Assembly (NCBI RefSeq): GCF_000006405.1
Contig: NW_003206965.1
Span: forward strand, 1 to 31,054
Length of the DNA: 31,054 nucleotides
Direction: 5' to 3'
From: Perkinsus marinus ATCC 50983
Taxonomy: Eukaryota > Perkinsozoa > Perkinsida > Perkinsidae
The notes beneath the pieces were generated by a model. The model saw only the letters and a program-made list of their open reading frames with translations, ran no database searches and had not been told where the DNA came from. The translations under genes were made by a program, and so were the position numbers. Below, one piece after another: positions 1-9,109 of this stretch (within the stretch, counting starts at the first letter, position 1; each line of letters opens with the position of its first letter).

Positions 1-50
1 CCCGATATCATGGGCGAGATTTTCAACACAGGAGTAAATGAAAACAAGTG

Positions 51-71
51 TGGTAAATTTTACCAGGTAAT
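51..71 (+). repeat. Palindromic 14-bp insertion signature
   Basis: X = TGGTAAA, centre T; final six bases 5/6. The same site in copy 2 (9716-9736) is exact, so it predates the duplication. Confidence 0.75.
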
Positions 72-239
72 ATTTCACGTAGTCATCCACGTATCAAGTT
101 GATATTATCAACCACTATTAGTGGTATGCGTCGTCAGATTGTGGATCCTGTATTCCTATTTCCGAGGCAGATCAGATTTTTGTGGTCTACGACTGAAGAG
201 AGGGAGAGAAGAAGAGAATATTAATCTTTGGAAGTCTTC

Positions 240-830
240 TTGCCATGTTATCTCGTCGAGTTGAGTTGCATCGCATTGAGGCACTCTAAAAGGCCAAATC
301 GTGACAACATCCGCGCACGAAATCTACCCGATAGCCATCGAAATAGAGACAGCCGCACAATGCTCCGGGGACACCAGTTATCACAGTTTTACTGGAATGT
401 TCCTAGCCTACTGCGCGACTAGCGTTACAAAGCATCACAGAATGATACAGTTAGAGGTTACTGCATCAAGCCTTTCTGAAGGGCCCCTTTAATGTAGCAG
501 ATCCCTTTGCCACAAATATGACATCAGTCGCTCCGCTGGCACGCTTGAATGAAGCGCACAACGATAAGTACAGGTGTTCTATTTCGGGATTCCGACACGA
601 TAAGCTGGGCCTCCTGCAGCTCTTGGCCCAATATCTCGAGAATGGCATGAGTAACCGCGAAGACATCGTATGAAGGCTGTCCCGTAACTGGTTTGAGCTG
701 CCGTGCAGCTGCTGCACCTCAGCTTGCATAGGCTCGATGTGCCAAAAGCTTCACGTCATTCTGGTAGGTCAACACGGTTTCCAAATTCAAAAGCACGTTG
801 ATGTAGGTGCTCTCGACATGGTATTTCAGT
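240..830 (+). other. Duplicated gene-poor stretch with short open frames
   Basis: Between the start and the secreted gene I recognise no gene. Two short plus-strand frames, one ending at 492 and one running about 497-670, read like protein and recur in copy 2 (to 10155 and about 10160-10336). They are in different frames, and I found no splice pair that joins them in both copies. Differences between copies include replacements, so these are probably remnants or chance frames. Confidence 0.3.
697..717 (-). repeat. Palindromic 14-bp insertion signature (reverse)
   Basis: Plus-strand arms GTGCAGC and GCTGCAC around T; leading six bases 5/6. Also at 10360-10380. Confidence 0.6.
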
Positions 831-1131
831 AGGCGCCGTCTGCTTCTTGATGAGGTCGACTAGCTCCTCTCGTGCATTCTGTCATCAAAGACTTATCGCA
901 GCGATTGTGCTGGACGACGAGGAACGCGCTCGGAGTGGCTCGCATTCCTCAAAGCGATCTCAGTTCTTCCATCGACGAGATTTGTTGATTTTTATCACTG
1001 CCGTCGGCAATCTGCCGCATACTCAACAGAAATGGATTTTGGTCTCGTCAGGATTTTTGCAACTCCCCTCTACCCATAATCGTCACCACTCCCTGAGTCA
1101 CCTCCATTTGTCATCAGAGACATCTAAGCAA

Positions 1132-1152
1132 ATCATATTATGATTATCATAA
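1132..1152 (-). repeat. Palindromic 14-bp insertion, absent from copy 2
   Basis: Exact on the minus strand: arms TTATGAT/ATCATAA around one base, plus the six-base repeat. Copy 2 (near 10797) is 14 bp shorter. Creates the upstream ATG at 1140 of secreted paralogue 1. Confidence 0.9.
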
Positions 1153-1598
1153 TGATCATATCTTCTATCGTGTTGATCCAACTGTTGGCCTATGGTGCAC
1201 CACTGGTTCAAGCAGGTTCCTATATGAAGACCTACCAGAAGTACAAAGGCCATAATAAAGACTACTCGATTTTCTGCACCATGACCGTTAAGGAATTGAC
1301 TAAGGAGCGTTTGGTGGCCGATATTGAATTGGAAAATACGTTTCATGATAACATATGTTATGGTTGCGAATTCGATTACATGAAATCTATATCCGGAACC
1401 ACTAATCGCAGTACTGCTCTGCGGGAATCCTATAAGCTCCAGACCAGTTCGTTGGGTGTTGTTGATGGCGACTGCCTCCAGGACCTCGCTGATTCGATGC
1501 ATATGGGTAGTCACTGTCGCTTCAATGCCTACCCGAAAAACGGTCATATGATCTTCGAGGCTTGCCGTCAACTATTTGACCTGTCTCCGAAAAGCTAA
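1140..1598 (+). CDS. Small secreted cysteine-containing protein, paralogue 1
   Basis: Encodes 152 aa from the ATG at 1140, or 148 aa from the in-frame ATG at 1152, which is the start shared with paralogue 2. I take 1140 as the first ATG a scanning ribosome meets; it exists only because of a 14-bp palindromic insertion at 1132-1152. A hydrophobic N-terminus (MIISSIVLIQLLAYG) followed by PLVQA looks like a cleaved signal peptide. Counted from the 1152 start, six cysteines lie at 42, 69, 72, 108, 122 and 138, including a CYGC pair. I recognise no domain or family. It differs from paralogue 2 at 24 codons by replacement and at one silently, and lacks that copy's five-residue insertion. No intron is needed. 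The product is probably exported or on the secretory route; function unknown. Confidence 0.75.
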   Translation: MIIIMIISSIVLIQLLAYGAPLVQAGSYMKTYQKYKGHNKDYSIFCTMTVKELTKERLVADIELENTFHDNICYGCEFDYMKSISGTTNRSTALRESYKLQTSSLGVVDGDCLQDLADSMHMGSHCRFNAYPKNGHMIFEACRQLFDLSPKS

Positions 1599-1945
1599 CT
1601 CTCCAATGTAATTGTTATGATGATCTCTCAAGGCCTCACAAATCTGTTATAGCTGTCACTTAACATTTTATATCAGTCGACACTTATCAGACGAGGATTG
1701 ATGATCAATACTGCTTACATTCCTCTTCCGTATACTGTTAGAGGAATGCTGAGGGCAATTTTTTAGTTCTTTAAGTTTATAGTGTTCTGCCGAGGCCTGC
1801 TACCTTCGTTGTTTGTGCGTCTGCCGCAGACGGTTTGCGTCTGCGTGCCAACTTGCACATGTATACAGCTGTGGTATCAGATTCATTGTAGCACGATCCA
1901 TATTGTAGAGATTGGTACCGTAGCCATCTTGGCTCAAGTTCTGCC
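1599..1945. other. 3' flank of secreted gene, no gene seen
   Basis: Conserved between the tandem copies (11263-11588) and likely holds the 3' untranslated region. It contains one palindromic insertion at 1818-1838 that is shared with copy 2. I see no further coding signal. Confidence 0.5.
1818..1838 (+). repeat. Palindromic 14-bp insertion signature
   Basis: X = CGTCTGC, centre C; final six 5/6. Shared with copy 2 (11482-11502). Confidence 0.75.
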
Positions 1946-2170
1946 TTGTTGGGTTCAGTAAATGTCCACCACCCTCAAGCGAGCAGAATACCTGGCGTTA
2001 ACATGGCGACAGCGGCGTTCGGCAAAGCAACCCTCCCCACCCTTGGCAGTCGCGTCGATCTTGCCCATCATATCCACATCGTCGACAACTGTTTGCTAGA
2101 GTGTGGTCTGGCAACGTTGGATACTGAGGGTAAAGTGAACATCAAGCCCCAGAGCCAGTACTCAATGTAG
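1946..2170 (+). CDS. Unrecognised ORF, copy 1, cut short
   Basis: An open frame matching 11589-11885 in copy 2. The first codon is TTG and the first ATG in frame is internal (about 2003). Frame and sequence are kept through 'DIKPQSQY' (NIKPQSQY here). Here the frame runs into about 235 bp absent from copy 2 and stops, so 24 C-terminal residues are missing. I recognise no family. It may be an exon rather than a whole gene, since a TTCAG acceptor-like site lies near the beginning. Confidence 0.3.
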   Translation: MLGSVNVHHPQASRIPGVNMATAAFGKATLPTLGSRVDLAHHIHIVDNCLLECGLATLDTEGKVNIKPQSQYSM

Positions 2171-2395
2171 CGATGTCCCCCGTAGCAATGTCTCGCATAT
2201 TAACCAGTCGTGTTGTGGGAAGAAGGCTGCCGACTTCTTCTAATCTCGAAATCTTAGCTTTGATCGAACTTTAATAACGATAACTCAGCGCTTTACAGCC
2301 TCATATTACCCTCACCCTCCGCCTGCCTGGAGCTCGAGGCTTCGGAATTCAGTTCCATATGCTACTAGTAGTAGCCTACTACACAGATAAGTACA
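2160..2395. other. Segment present only in duplication copy 1
   Basis: About 235 bp between GCCAGTAC and GTACACTGAGG. Copy 2 has only about 10 bases here. The short shared AGTAC at both edges could be a target duplication or deletion microhomology. I see no terminal inverted repeats or coding. It carries its own palindromic insertion at 2361-2381. Confidence 0.6.
2361..2381 (+). repeat. Palindromic 14-bp insertion signature
   Basis: X = GCTACTA, centre G; exact. Confidence 0.85.
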
Positions 2396-2803
2396 CTGAG
2401 GGGTACCAAGAAAAGCCAATCGGCGGTAAAGTGAAAAGTGTGCGAGCGAGATTCTTCCCTTGGAAGTGAGGGTTCTGTAAGGGACCAAGTTCAACGACTG
2501 CACAACGCAATGGGGGAAATGGCGCTCGCCGCATTAGGTGGCACCAGATTGGGTAGTTTCGAAAGCGCAACAAACTCGCACTTCCGAGCATGAAGAATTT
2601 AATGTTGGTAGCAGATTATCGGATAAAATCAATGAGGTTACAGGTTGCACCTGTGTAGTGATTCTGCTCCAACTACGATGTGAACAATATTTTCTTTCTG
2701 CAGGTTCAAGCGTGCGAAAGGAACAATTTTTGTTTTACCATGTTGCTTGAGAGAGAATAGTTTCTTGGAGTGTTGTGTTGGCGGGTAGCACGCTTAAATG
2801 GTT

Positions 2804-2824
2804 AAGCCTAGTAGGCTTAACCTA
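2804..2824 (+). repeat. Palindromic 14-bp insertion, absent from copy 2
   Basis: X = AAGCCTA, centre G; arms extend to 11 bp, final six 5/6. Copy 2 (12658) is 14 bp shorter. Confidence 0.9.
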
Positions 2825-2943
2825 CCCATTTGGAGGTTGGCGTTAGACGCCAAAATCACTTCTGTTCCCTCTTCTCCTCCTTCTTTCGTCATCGCCGGAT
2901 CCCTCGATTTTGAGGAAGGGCTACGTAATCACGTTGCCGAAGA

Positions 2944-2964
2944 AGGGCGAGTCGCCCCGGGCGA
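2944..2964 (+). repeat. Palindromic 14-bp insertion, absent from copy 2
   Basis: X = AGGGCGA (GGGGCGA in copy 2, which the reverse arm TCGCCCC still records), centre G. Copy 2 (about 12785) is 14 bp shorter. Shifts the LINE frame. Confidence 0.9.
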
Positions 2965-3371
2965 CCGGCCGGCGTGGGACCCCAAGGCCTGGAGGCCGAT
3001 CACTGCCAACACCGGGCTCGCAAGGGTTTTTGACAGGCTCTTGTTTCGTCGGGTCAGCGCGGAGCTATCCTATCCACCTAACCTTCATGCCTACAGACGA
3101 GGAAAGAGCTGCGATACTGCTGTTGGCCAGCTTGAGAGCTCCATCAGAGAAGCGTGGAGGCAGGGTTTCAGTGTCGGCGCTCTTTTCGTAGACATTGAAG
3201 GCGCTCTTGACAAGTGTAGTACATGGTCCTCTCTGCAAGTGTTACTGGACAAAGGTCTCGGTCCAGACTATCTGGCACTATTAGGTGACTACTTGAGCGA
3301 CAGAACTGTTACGGTTCACCACGGCACAGACTCCTGTACTCGTAGGCTCACCAGAGGCATCGCTCAAGGGG

Positions 3372-3392
3372 GTGTCACCGTGACACTGTCAC
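3372..3392 (+). repeat. Palindromic 14-bp insertion, absent from copy 2
   Basis: X = GTGTCAC, centre C; exact. Copy 2 (about 13214) is 14 bp shorter. Breaks the LINE frame before the YADD box. Confidence 0.95.
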
Positions 3393-3893
3393 GTCACCGT
3401 GGGTCTCCAATGCCTTCATGCTTACCTTTGATGCGGCTCTGTCCTCTTGGGTCACCGTCATCTATGCGGACGACGGAGTTATTCTGTTTCGCTACGTGGA
3501 GGAGCCCCACATTCAAACAGTTTGAATCAAACTGCTATTCAATATATATATCGACAACGACCTTCTACTTTTTGGGGGAAGGTATTTCACAATGCTCGAC
3601 GCGTGCAACTCCCTTAGTTTTTCTAGGTGCTGTCTGTTGTTCGGTAACCGAACCTCAGTTGGTTGTTCTTTCAGCCCTCACATGGCAGACGCCCATTCTT
3701 TGTGACACTTATCGAATGTTGTTGCGCTCACTTAGCGTTGCTTTTCTCTGCTGTTGTTATCCGCTGTACCATTTTCGACTGTGTTATTGGCGAGAGCTCG
3801 TTGATCGAGATTAGTGGGAAACTGCTAGTGGGGAAGACAGTGTCTATTACCTGGTGTTTCCATCGGACACTTTTCAATGACGACGATCATCAC

Positions 3894-3914
3894 TTACAAC
3901 TTGTAAGTTACAAG
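3894..3914 (-). repeat. Palindromic 14-bp insertion signature (reverse)
   Basis: Arms CTTGTAA/TTACAAG around G, extending to 11 bp; exact in reverse orientation. A further partial copy follows, so possibly nested. Confidence 0.85.
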
Positions 3915-3965
3915 TTGTGAGTTACAACTTGTACAACATTGTCCTATAAGTCCGTAGACTAGTTA

Positions 3966-3986
3966 GCCAAAGTCTGGCTGCCAGAC
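3966..3986 (-). repeat. Palindromic 14-bp insertion signature (reverse)
   Basis: Arms GTCTGGC/GCCAGAC around T; leading six 5/6. Confidence 0.7.
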
Positions 3987-4478
3987 TTGTCTCGTGCTCA
4001 TGACGTCTGTTGACGCTTACAGCCGTTGCCGTGGTATTTCTGCGGATTTGCTTTCGCTGGTGATGTCTGAGTTCACTCACCCATTTTGCCTAGTTCCAAA
4101 AAAGCGACTTTGAGTCAAGTCGCTTTGAGTTTGAGTCCATTGAATGATCGTGTTGACTTGCTTGAACATTTTGATGAACGACTACTGATTGATACTGAGC
4201 AAGGTGATGCTTCTATACGAAAAATACTCTGAAAGTTGGCTTTTCCTTGTGGCATCGTCAAAGGTCGATCTGTTCGATCCTGAGTACAGGTTCTTATTCG
4301 TCTTTCTTTCGCAGAGTTAGGTCTGGCTAATAAAGCTCGTGTGGCTCTTCTCGATATCCAGGGATTCCTACAGTTACTATCACCATTACAGGACCGTCAT
4401 GAGCGAGTGACACCTTGCCAGGTTGGATCGCTGACCATCTCTAGATTGGCTCGTCTGTGGTCGGCCTTATCCTATATG

Positions 4479-4499
4479 CAGATGCAGCATCTGAGATGC
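4479..4499 (+). repeat. Palindromic 14-bp insertion signature
   Basis: X = CAGATGC, centre A; exact. Confidence 0.85.
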
Positions 4500-5073
4500 T
4501 GCCAGCTACTCTACTATTCTCGCTCATTTGGTGCAACTAAAAGATCAGTATATGAGTAACTATCAATATAATGATTATTCTATGATGATATATCCTGGTA
4601 CCTGATATAACCCGATTATACTATAATCAACTTCACTGATTCTCTATGTATTAAACATATTATTCATATTGTCCGTAGGCAGTGCGAAGAGTCTAATATT
4701 GAACCACTGGTGTGGCTGCTTGTCGGAGTGTATTATGGTGTTCTCATCTAATTCCAATATACACGGTCTTCTAGTAACCCTACTGATGCACCTTCTCGCC
4801 AGCTTTGGTCAGCATGTGGAAAGTTTCTCAGACACTCTGTGTTTGCACAAGTATCTGTAGCTCGGTTGAATGAAGAAACAGAAAACTGGTCTTCCGGGAA
4901 GACTCTTCCCGATGTCGAGCCATGCCGTGGGGCAGCTGTCCGTGACAGACTGACCATAAGATCGAGCTCGTTACAGCAAGGCAGCGAAGCCAGAACAAAG
5001 AAGGAGTCCAACAGCATTGCAAGACCATGTAGAAAGAAACACAAGACGGGCATTCGCTGGTGTAGTCCTTTCA

Positions 5074-5094
5074 CAGTACACTGTACTGAGTACA
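5074..5094 (+). repeat. Palindromic 14-bp insertion signature
   Basis: X = CAGTACA, centre C; exact. Confidence 0.85.
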
Positions 5095-5190
5095 GTCTGT
5101 ACTACACTAACTGTAGCTATGGGGAATGTGGTAAGCCTGAAATGGCGTTGAAAAACACCTTGGAATATCATAGGCCTCGTTCTGAGCTGG

Positions 5191-5436
5191 TCAAGATGAC
5201 ACCGACCTAGTCCCATCTACTGCACTCTCCCCGATTTCGCCTATCGAATTATCCTTCAGTCTCTCCTCTCTCACCGGACATGATGCCGACACGGGCGAAA
5301 AACTCCGGTAGTCCGGACCATAGTCGTCGGTCGCGTACCAATCACATGTGCTCCAGTCGTAGACTTCTTGCATGGATGGTGCCTCGTTGGTGGCTTGCAC
5401 GTTACGAGGAGCTTTCTTGCAAGGAGTTTGACTCAT
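5191..5436 (-). pseudogene. Unrecognised minus-strand ORF, block B copy 1, part 2
   Basis: 81 codons from an ATG, starting MSQTPCKKAPRNVQ, with an aromatic-rich stretch VYDWSTCDWYATDDYGPDYR. The same peptide, with mixed replacements, is at 18608-18856. It follows part 1 on the same strand in a different frame, as expected of separate exons or a decayed gene. I do not recognise it. No intron pair was established, so treat it as a gene remnant of unknown function. Confidence 0.35.
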
Positions 5437-5475
5437 TCCCGGGGAACTTGCAGTTGAGGCGCTGCTGGATTTCAG

Positions 5476-5751
5476 TCACTCCAATCTGTCCCCACGGATA
5501 TTTTTGATACAAAAATCGTAAAAACCTTCTATCATGTACAAAATGGGAAGGATGGGCCAGTGATTTCGGTCGAGGCGCTCTCTCGAAGACTGTTCATTAC
5601 ATGCCCTGAGTATCGCCAATAACATACGAAAAACACCATCTAGCCGTCGAAATGGCACGATCATGGCAGACCCGACCTGTCCCCAAGCAGTCCTTTTTGA
5701 AAGAAAAATCTTGAGTTGCCCAGCCAGTGATAAGTGTTCACAACACTGCAC
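5476..5751 (-). pseudogene. Unrecognised minus-strand ORF, block B copy 1, part 1
   Basis: 91 codons containing a stretch shared with block B copy 2: DGVFRMLLAILRACNEQSS here, DGIFRMLWAIARACSEQSS there, then HWPILP, then GFYDFCIK, then RGDRL. In copy 2 the matching frame is interrupted upstream. The ORF is open here, but its start is uncertain and it ends just before part 2 in another frame. The family is unknown. Confidence 0.35.
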
Positions 5752-5897
5752 GAGTCAGTCTGTACCAACACCCGCTTCTGACAAAAAACGTGAAATCTCA
5801 GGCTTAGCCTTTGACGAGTTAAGTAGAATAGTGCTTGTTCTCTCCTCCCCGATCTCTTCTCAGAGCTGATTAGTGGCTTTTAGTGGTAGAAGCCGAT

Positions 5898-5918
5898 GTC
5901 CCTTGAAGGGACTCCCTT
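5898..5918 (+). repeat. Palindromic 14-bp insertion, absent from block B copy 2
   Basis: X = GTCCCTT, centre G; exact. The other copy of block B (19294) is uninterrupted and 14 bp shorter. Confidence 0.95.
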
Positions 5919-6371
5919 CCGAACCTTGAGCATTGTGCACCGCTTCGGAAGAGACGAGGCAGTCGCTTCTGAATGGCAATCGCCTTAGTCGCTCAATACG
6001 AGTGGAAACGAAGAGGCTTAATGCAATGATAGAATGACCTGTGGCATTTGGTTTAGCATTCTACTGAGGCCAGTTGGAGATCAGCTGCTACCTCGCATTC
6101 CATGAGCCGAGGCAAACCAACTGAAATCTTGTTGAAAACTCTCGCCAAGAGGAGGAAGTTCAGTAACTCTAGGTCTGAACGGCCCGGGGACCAGTCACGA
6201 TTCATATCCGATAGTGGAGAACGATCACTGTTGCGCGGCGTCTTATGATGAAGCTTTTTTTCGGTATTTTCAAGCTACATGGATATAATCGTGCGTCAAA
6301 AGACCCTCATGTTTAGCTAGATCTCCAACACACGGTGAAGACGTAAATTGTAGACGAGTCGCATGGGGACG

Positions 6372-6406
6372 TAAAAGAAGTAGCGATAATATCGCTACTT
6401 ATTTTA
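6372..6406. repeat. 35-bp near-perfect palindrome at GH92 copy breakpoint
   Basis: Two 17-bp arms around a single A (6389), with one mismatch. The right arm is the first 17 bp of the truncated GH92 copy. The left arm is its inverted copy and matches the intact gene (23344-23360) better than the right arm does. Confidence 0.85.
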
Positions 6407-7082
6407 TTTCTGATGAACAAGCTCAAGTGAATTTGGCGAGGAAGTTACCTCTGTATAAGAACTTTGATACTTTCGTGAGGGAAGCTGAATACGTATGGCA
6501 AACACGCCTAAGTCTGGTTACTTATGATACAGTACAGCAAAACAGTAAAGTTTTGAGAACTTTTTACACCAATTTCTATCGAACTATGCTGTTCCCGAGA
6601 CTCCTTGGTGAATATGAAATCATTACCATACATTCCTGTTCAATCAAATGTGTCCGAGGTCGTATCGAGAATCCTTAATTTCGCCGAGGCCGACTCTGTA
6701 ATTGTAGCAGCAGCGCTCAAATTAGGACACCATTTTGATGCTGGTGTCCTCTATAGCAGAGCTCAAAATGCCCTGGAGATGTCCTTCAACATTGAGAGCA
6801 TGCGTTCGACCCATCATCGCGGTCAGCTGAATTCTTTACTGAGGCTTTGGCAAGTCAGTATCGCTTCTATGCGCCTTTCAACGTGGACTTCCCCATCACG
6901 AAGTATGGTGGGCGGAAAGCACTCTGTGCACTCAGAGCCTGTGAGCACTTTGAAAGGCACTTTAGTGAACAGGTGTGTCAACTGGATACTGTCCAGTTTA
7001 CACGAGTGATAACCGTGGTGTAATTCACGAAGAGAACGAGTTAGGACTCACAAGTGAAAAATTTGGTCAATACGGTCACAAT

Positions 7083-7236
7083 TTGTTGCAGATCAGGGAT
7101 AAGAGACAACGTACTCGCAGAACGCAAGATACGATCGGCTGCCGACGAGGGTGTATACTAGTCAGATGGTAGAACGCTTCTACTAGAACCAACTGTATGT
7201 AGCTATGCCAGCTACTTATGAAAGAACGAGAGGAAG
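7083..7236 (+). mobile_element. Insert with tRNA-like promoter box, possible SINE
   Basis: About 155 bp absent from both other GH92 copies, between CACAAT and AACCAG. Around 7159-7177 it reads TAGTCAGATGGTAGAAC, close to a tRNA D-arm/A-box (TAGCTCAGATGGTAGAGC type) with one base missing. I see no clear B-box (GGTTCGANTCC), so a tRNA-derived SINE head or broken tRNA is only a suggestion. Confidence 0.35.
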
Positions 7237-7644
7237 TAACCAGCCGTCTCATCACGTTTTGGGTGTTGCAGTCGTCGTTCAGTGGTTCCACGTTGCAGAC
7301 AAAGTACATGGAAAAAGTCCTGACGGAACTATACACCCCTGATGGATCCCCTGATGTATAGTCAGGAGATGAAGACAACGGAGAGATGGCGGCTTGGTTC
7401 ATTCTTAGTTCCTTGGGTTTCTACATGATTGATTTTGCCAAGGACGAATTACTGTTGTTCGCTCCTTTGGTAAAGGGAGACTACCCGATACCACCACCAG
7501 GCGAGAAGACAGCAGTTCGGTTTGAAAACGTTGATCTTACTTGTGGGCACTCCATTAGCCGTCCATATGTATGTGAAATACGTTGGTACCCGTCATCATC
7601 AATGCTGCCGAACCCGGACTGGATTCTACCAGATCTGTTCGTGA

Positions 7645-7665
7645 CCTAAGAGTCTTAGGCTAAGC
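7645..7665 (+). repeat. Palindromic 14-bp insertion signature
   Basis: X = CCTAAGA, centre G; final six 5/6. In the GH92 pseudogene. Confidence 0.7.
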
Positions 7666-8329
7666 CCCGAGCCTATTGATTATGCTGTCCTTGAAATTCG
7701 TCGCCTGGCTCGTGGCAACTTCGTTAAAGGTGGATGTTTGGTCTATTTCACTAGTGCATCACGTTGTAACAACGTGACAGTTGACGAGCAAGTAAATGTC
7801 ACCGCAAGAGTGTCTCTATAATTATGTAATGCGAAGAAAGTTGTTAGTGGTAAATTTCACCTCACCCTGTGAGAGGTTATTCTGGACGATTCGGTTCCCA
7901 GTCGTACTAACTCTACTACCCAGCCTAACCAAATCAGCCAGTCCAAACTCGTTTTGGCACTTCTCGAGTCCAGGGTGGCTGAAAGTGGGGAATTATACCT
8001 ATTATTCCCGGGAATATTCCCAGGGAAGGGAATTAAGGAATTATTTTGGGGAATAATACCTGCATTTTCGGGAATTATGTAAAATAAAAGCCGAACAACG
8101 ATGAACCTGTAGTTCCTTAATGGATTCTGAGGTTGTTGTTGTAACTAGTGGGCTCCAAAAGACCACGAATATGTGCCTGACTCACCTGTTGTGTATAAAC
8201 GACGACGTCGATCGATCGGGCGCGCGCTCATGACAATGCTCATGTGTAGAACTCTCTTATGTCGGCTTCGTTCCTGATCACCTCACGATGATTTGATCAT
8301 CTTTGTTCGATCGGCCTCAGCTATTGTGA

Positions 8330-8350
8330 CTCTCATGATGAGAGTCTCAT
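8330..8350 (+). repeat. Palindromic 14-bp insertion signature
   Basis: X = CTCTCAT, centre G; exact. In hAT1. Confidence 0.85.
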
Positions 8351-8524
8351 CATGCCTCAAAGGTGCAATCCTGAGAACCTAGACCCAAACCAGCACATAA
8401 TGGAGTACCTTGCCAACGACGATGATGGAGAGCCAGTGAAGAACTGGCGGTGTGTCTTCATAAGAGGACCGGGTGAACCGAAAGTACACACACAACACAA
8501 CAACTGAGACTTCTGTTCCCATGA

Positions 8525-8560
8525 ACGCAATTCAATTCGATTCAATTCCATTCAATTCAA
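8525..8560. repeat. ATTCA-type microsatellite
   Basis: Imperfect run of ATTCA/ATTCG/ATTCC pentamers inside hAT1. Confidence 0.7.
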
Positions 8561-9088
8561 GCTGATTTAAATCTTATTGTGGGCCAGAGGCCGATCGCCC
8601 TCTCACAACAATGCCACTAGCAAATACTGCCAAAAATTACTACGGCATTCAACCAGCCTGGCTCATACTATCAGCTGTCTTGGGTCCCAGTGTGTTAATG
8701 CACTAAGAACGCTTCTTCCAATGCGGACGAAGCCATCCAGCATAACGGCGCTCTCAGAGAAATCCAGAAATCCTAGAGCAGAATGCAGAGTACGACAGTG
8801 ACGAACCCGAGGTGAGAATTTCTTCCTCGGTGGGGTAGCATGTAAGTGGTGGCAGCTTGATCCCAGTTTCGATCTTGTTAGAATTCACCATCCAGTAACC
8901 TCCACACCACGATGAGGTACTGGGACCAGTGAGGTATGAACGCAACGTAACTGGCGTCCAGTACTGGCTGTTTTGCACTGCGAATTGCGAACATCTGCAC
9001 GCGCTCGCCTGACGTTCGATATCAAAAAAAGTGACAGGATGCGAGAAAGCTCGTATTTTTTTCGGCCTTACGGCCGAGAAGGTCTCCT

Positions 9089-9109
9089 GAGACGCGGCGT
9101 CTTAGACGC
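9089..9109 (+). repeat. Palindromic 14-bp insertion signature
   Basis: X = GAGACGC, centre G; one mismatch in the reverse arm. In hAT1. Confidence 0.7.

Larger units (their letters stand above)
1..3536. repeat. Tandem segmental duplication, copy 1
   Basis: Bases 1-3536 align to 9666-13386 at a few percent divergence, over noncoding DNA, the secreted-protein gene, an unrecognised ORF and a LINE fragment. Copy 1 has about 235 bp (2160-2395) that copy 2 lacks, and lacks about 420 bp present in copy 2 (about 11953-12370). The window begins with CCC, and copy 2 begins at the same point inside a run of 12 C. Similarity stops inside the reverse transcriptase at 3536. Confidence 0.95.
2830..3536 (+). 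mobile_element. LINE (non-LTR) reverse transcriptase fragment, copy 1
   Basis: Translated pieces carry non-LTR reverse transcriptase blocks: LRKGYVITLPKKG, then WRPITANTGLARVFDRLLFRR, the motif A region ALFVDIEGALDK, the RGIAQGGV block, and a downstream YADD-type catalytic box in another frame. The closest style is the R1/I/Jockey side of the LINEs, by eye only. Two 14-bp palindromic insertions (2944-2964 and 3372-3392) shift the frame, so it is not functional. The 3' part is missing: similarity to copy 2 ends at 3536. The long open frame 2798-3814 is a chance chimera of shifted frames. Confidence 0.85.
3537..4500. other. Gene-poor stretch
   Basis: No gene recognised. It holds palindromic insertions at 3894-3914, 3966-3986 and 4479-4499, a weaker one at 3639-3659, and a 10-bp inverted repeat near 4098-4123. 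Some frames look faintly coding (for example 4341-4559, plus strand) but match nothing I know. Confidence 0.5.
4500..6371. repeat. Duplicated block B, copy 1
   Basis: Aligns with about 18340-19722 with several indels. Here the block abuts the truncated GH92 copy at a palindromic junction (6372-6406); at 18340-19722 it is separated from the intact GH92 gene by about 3 kb. It contains minus-strand ORF remnants and palindromic insertions at 5074-5094 and 5898-5918, the latter absent from the other copy. Confidence 0.85.
6390..7772 (+). pseudogene. GH92 alpha-mannosidase pseudogene
   Basis: Decayed relative of the intact gene at 22616-25043, starting at a point equal to 23344, so the signal peptide and most of the N-terminal domain are missing. 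A deletion joins exon 1 (about 6611) to the end of intron 2, removing both splice donors and all of exon 2; short ATGA homology lies at the edges. A second deletion near 6799 removes about 44 bp. A 155-bp foreign insert sits at 7083-7236, inside the codons before the PSHH motif. Several 14/15-bp length gains near 6930, 6980 and 7767 resemble the palindromic insertions. The SGDEDNGEMAAW catalytic region is still readable at about 7360-7400. It cannot make an enzyme. Confidence 0.9.

Noticed and set aside
847-1143. 98-codon frame upstream of secreted paralogue 1, continuous with the gene in copy 2 (10510-11262)
   Set aside because: It starts at TTG and is fused in copy 2 only because that copy lacks the 14-bp insertion; copy 1 has a stop before the gene, and the signal peptide would be buried. 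Treated as leader DNA.
1098-1571. 157-codon minus-strand frame (and 10774-11295, 173 codons)
   Set aside because: Antisense shadow of the secreted gene; the plus strand has the signal peptide, conserved cysteines and in-frame indel.
2798-3814. 338-codon frame over the LINE
   Set aside because: A chimera: the LINE frame is entered and left through two 14-bp insertions, and the last part is unrelated to reverse transcriptase.
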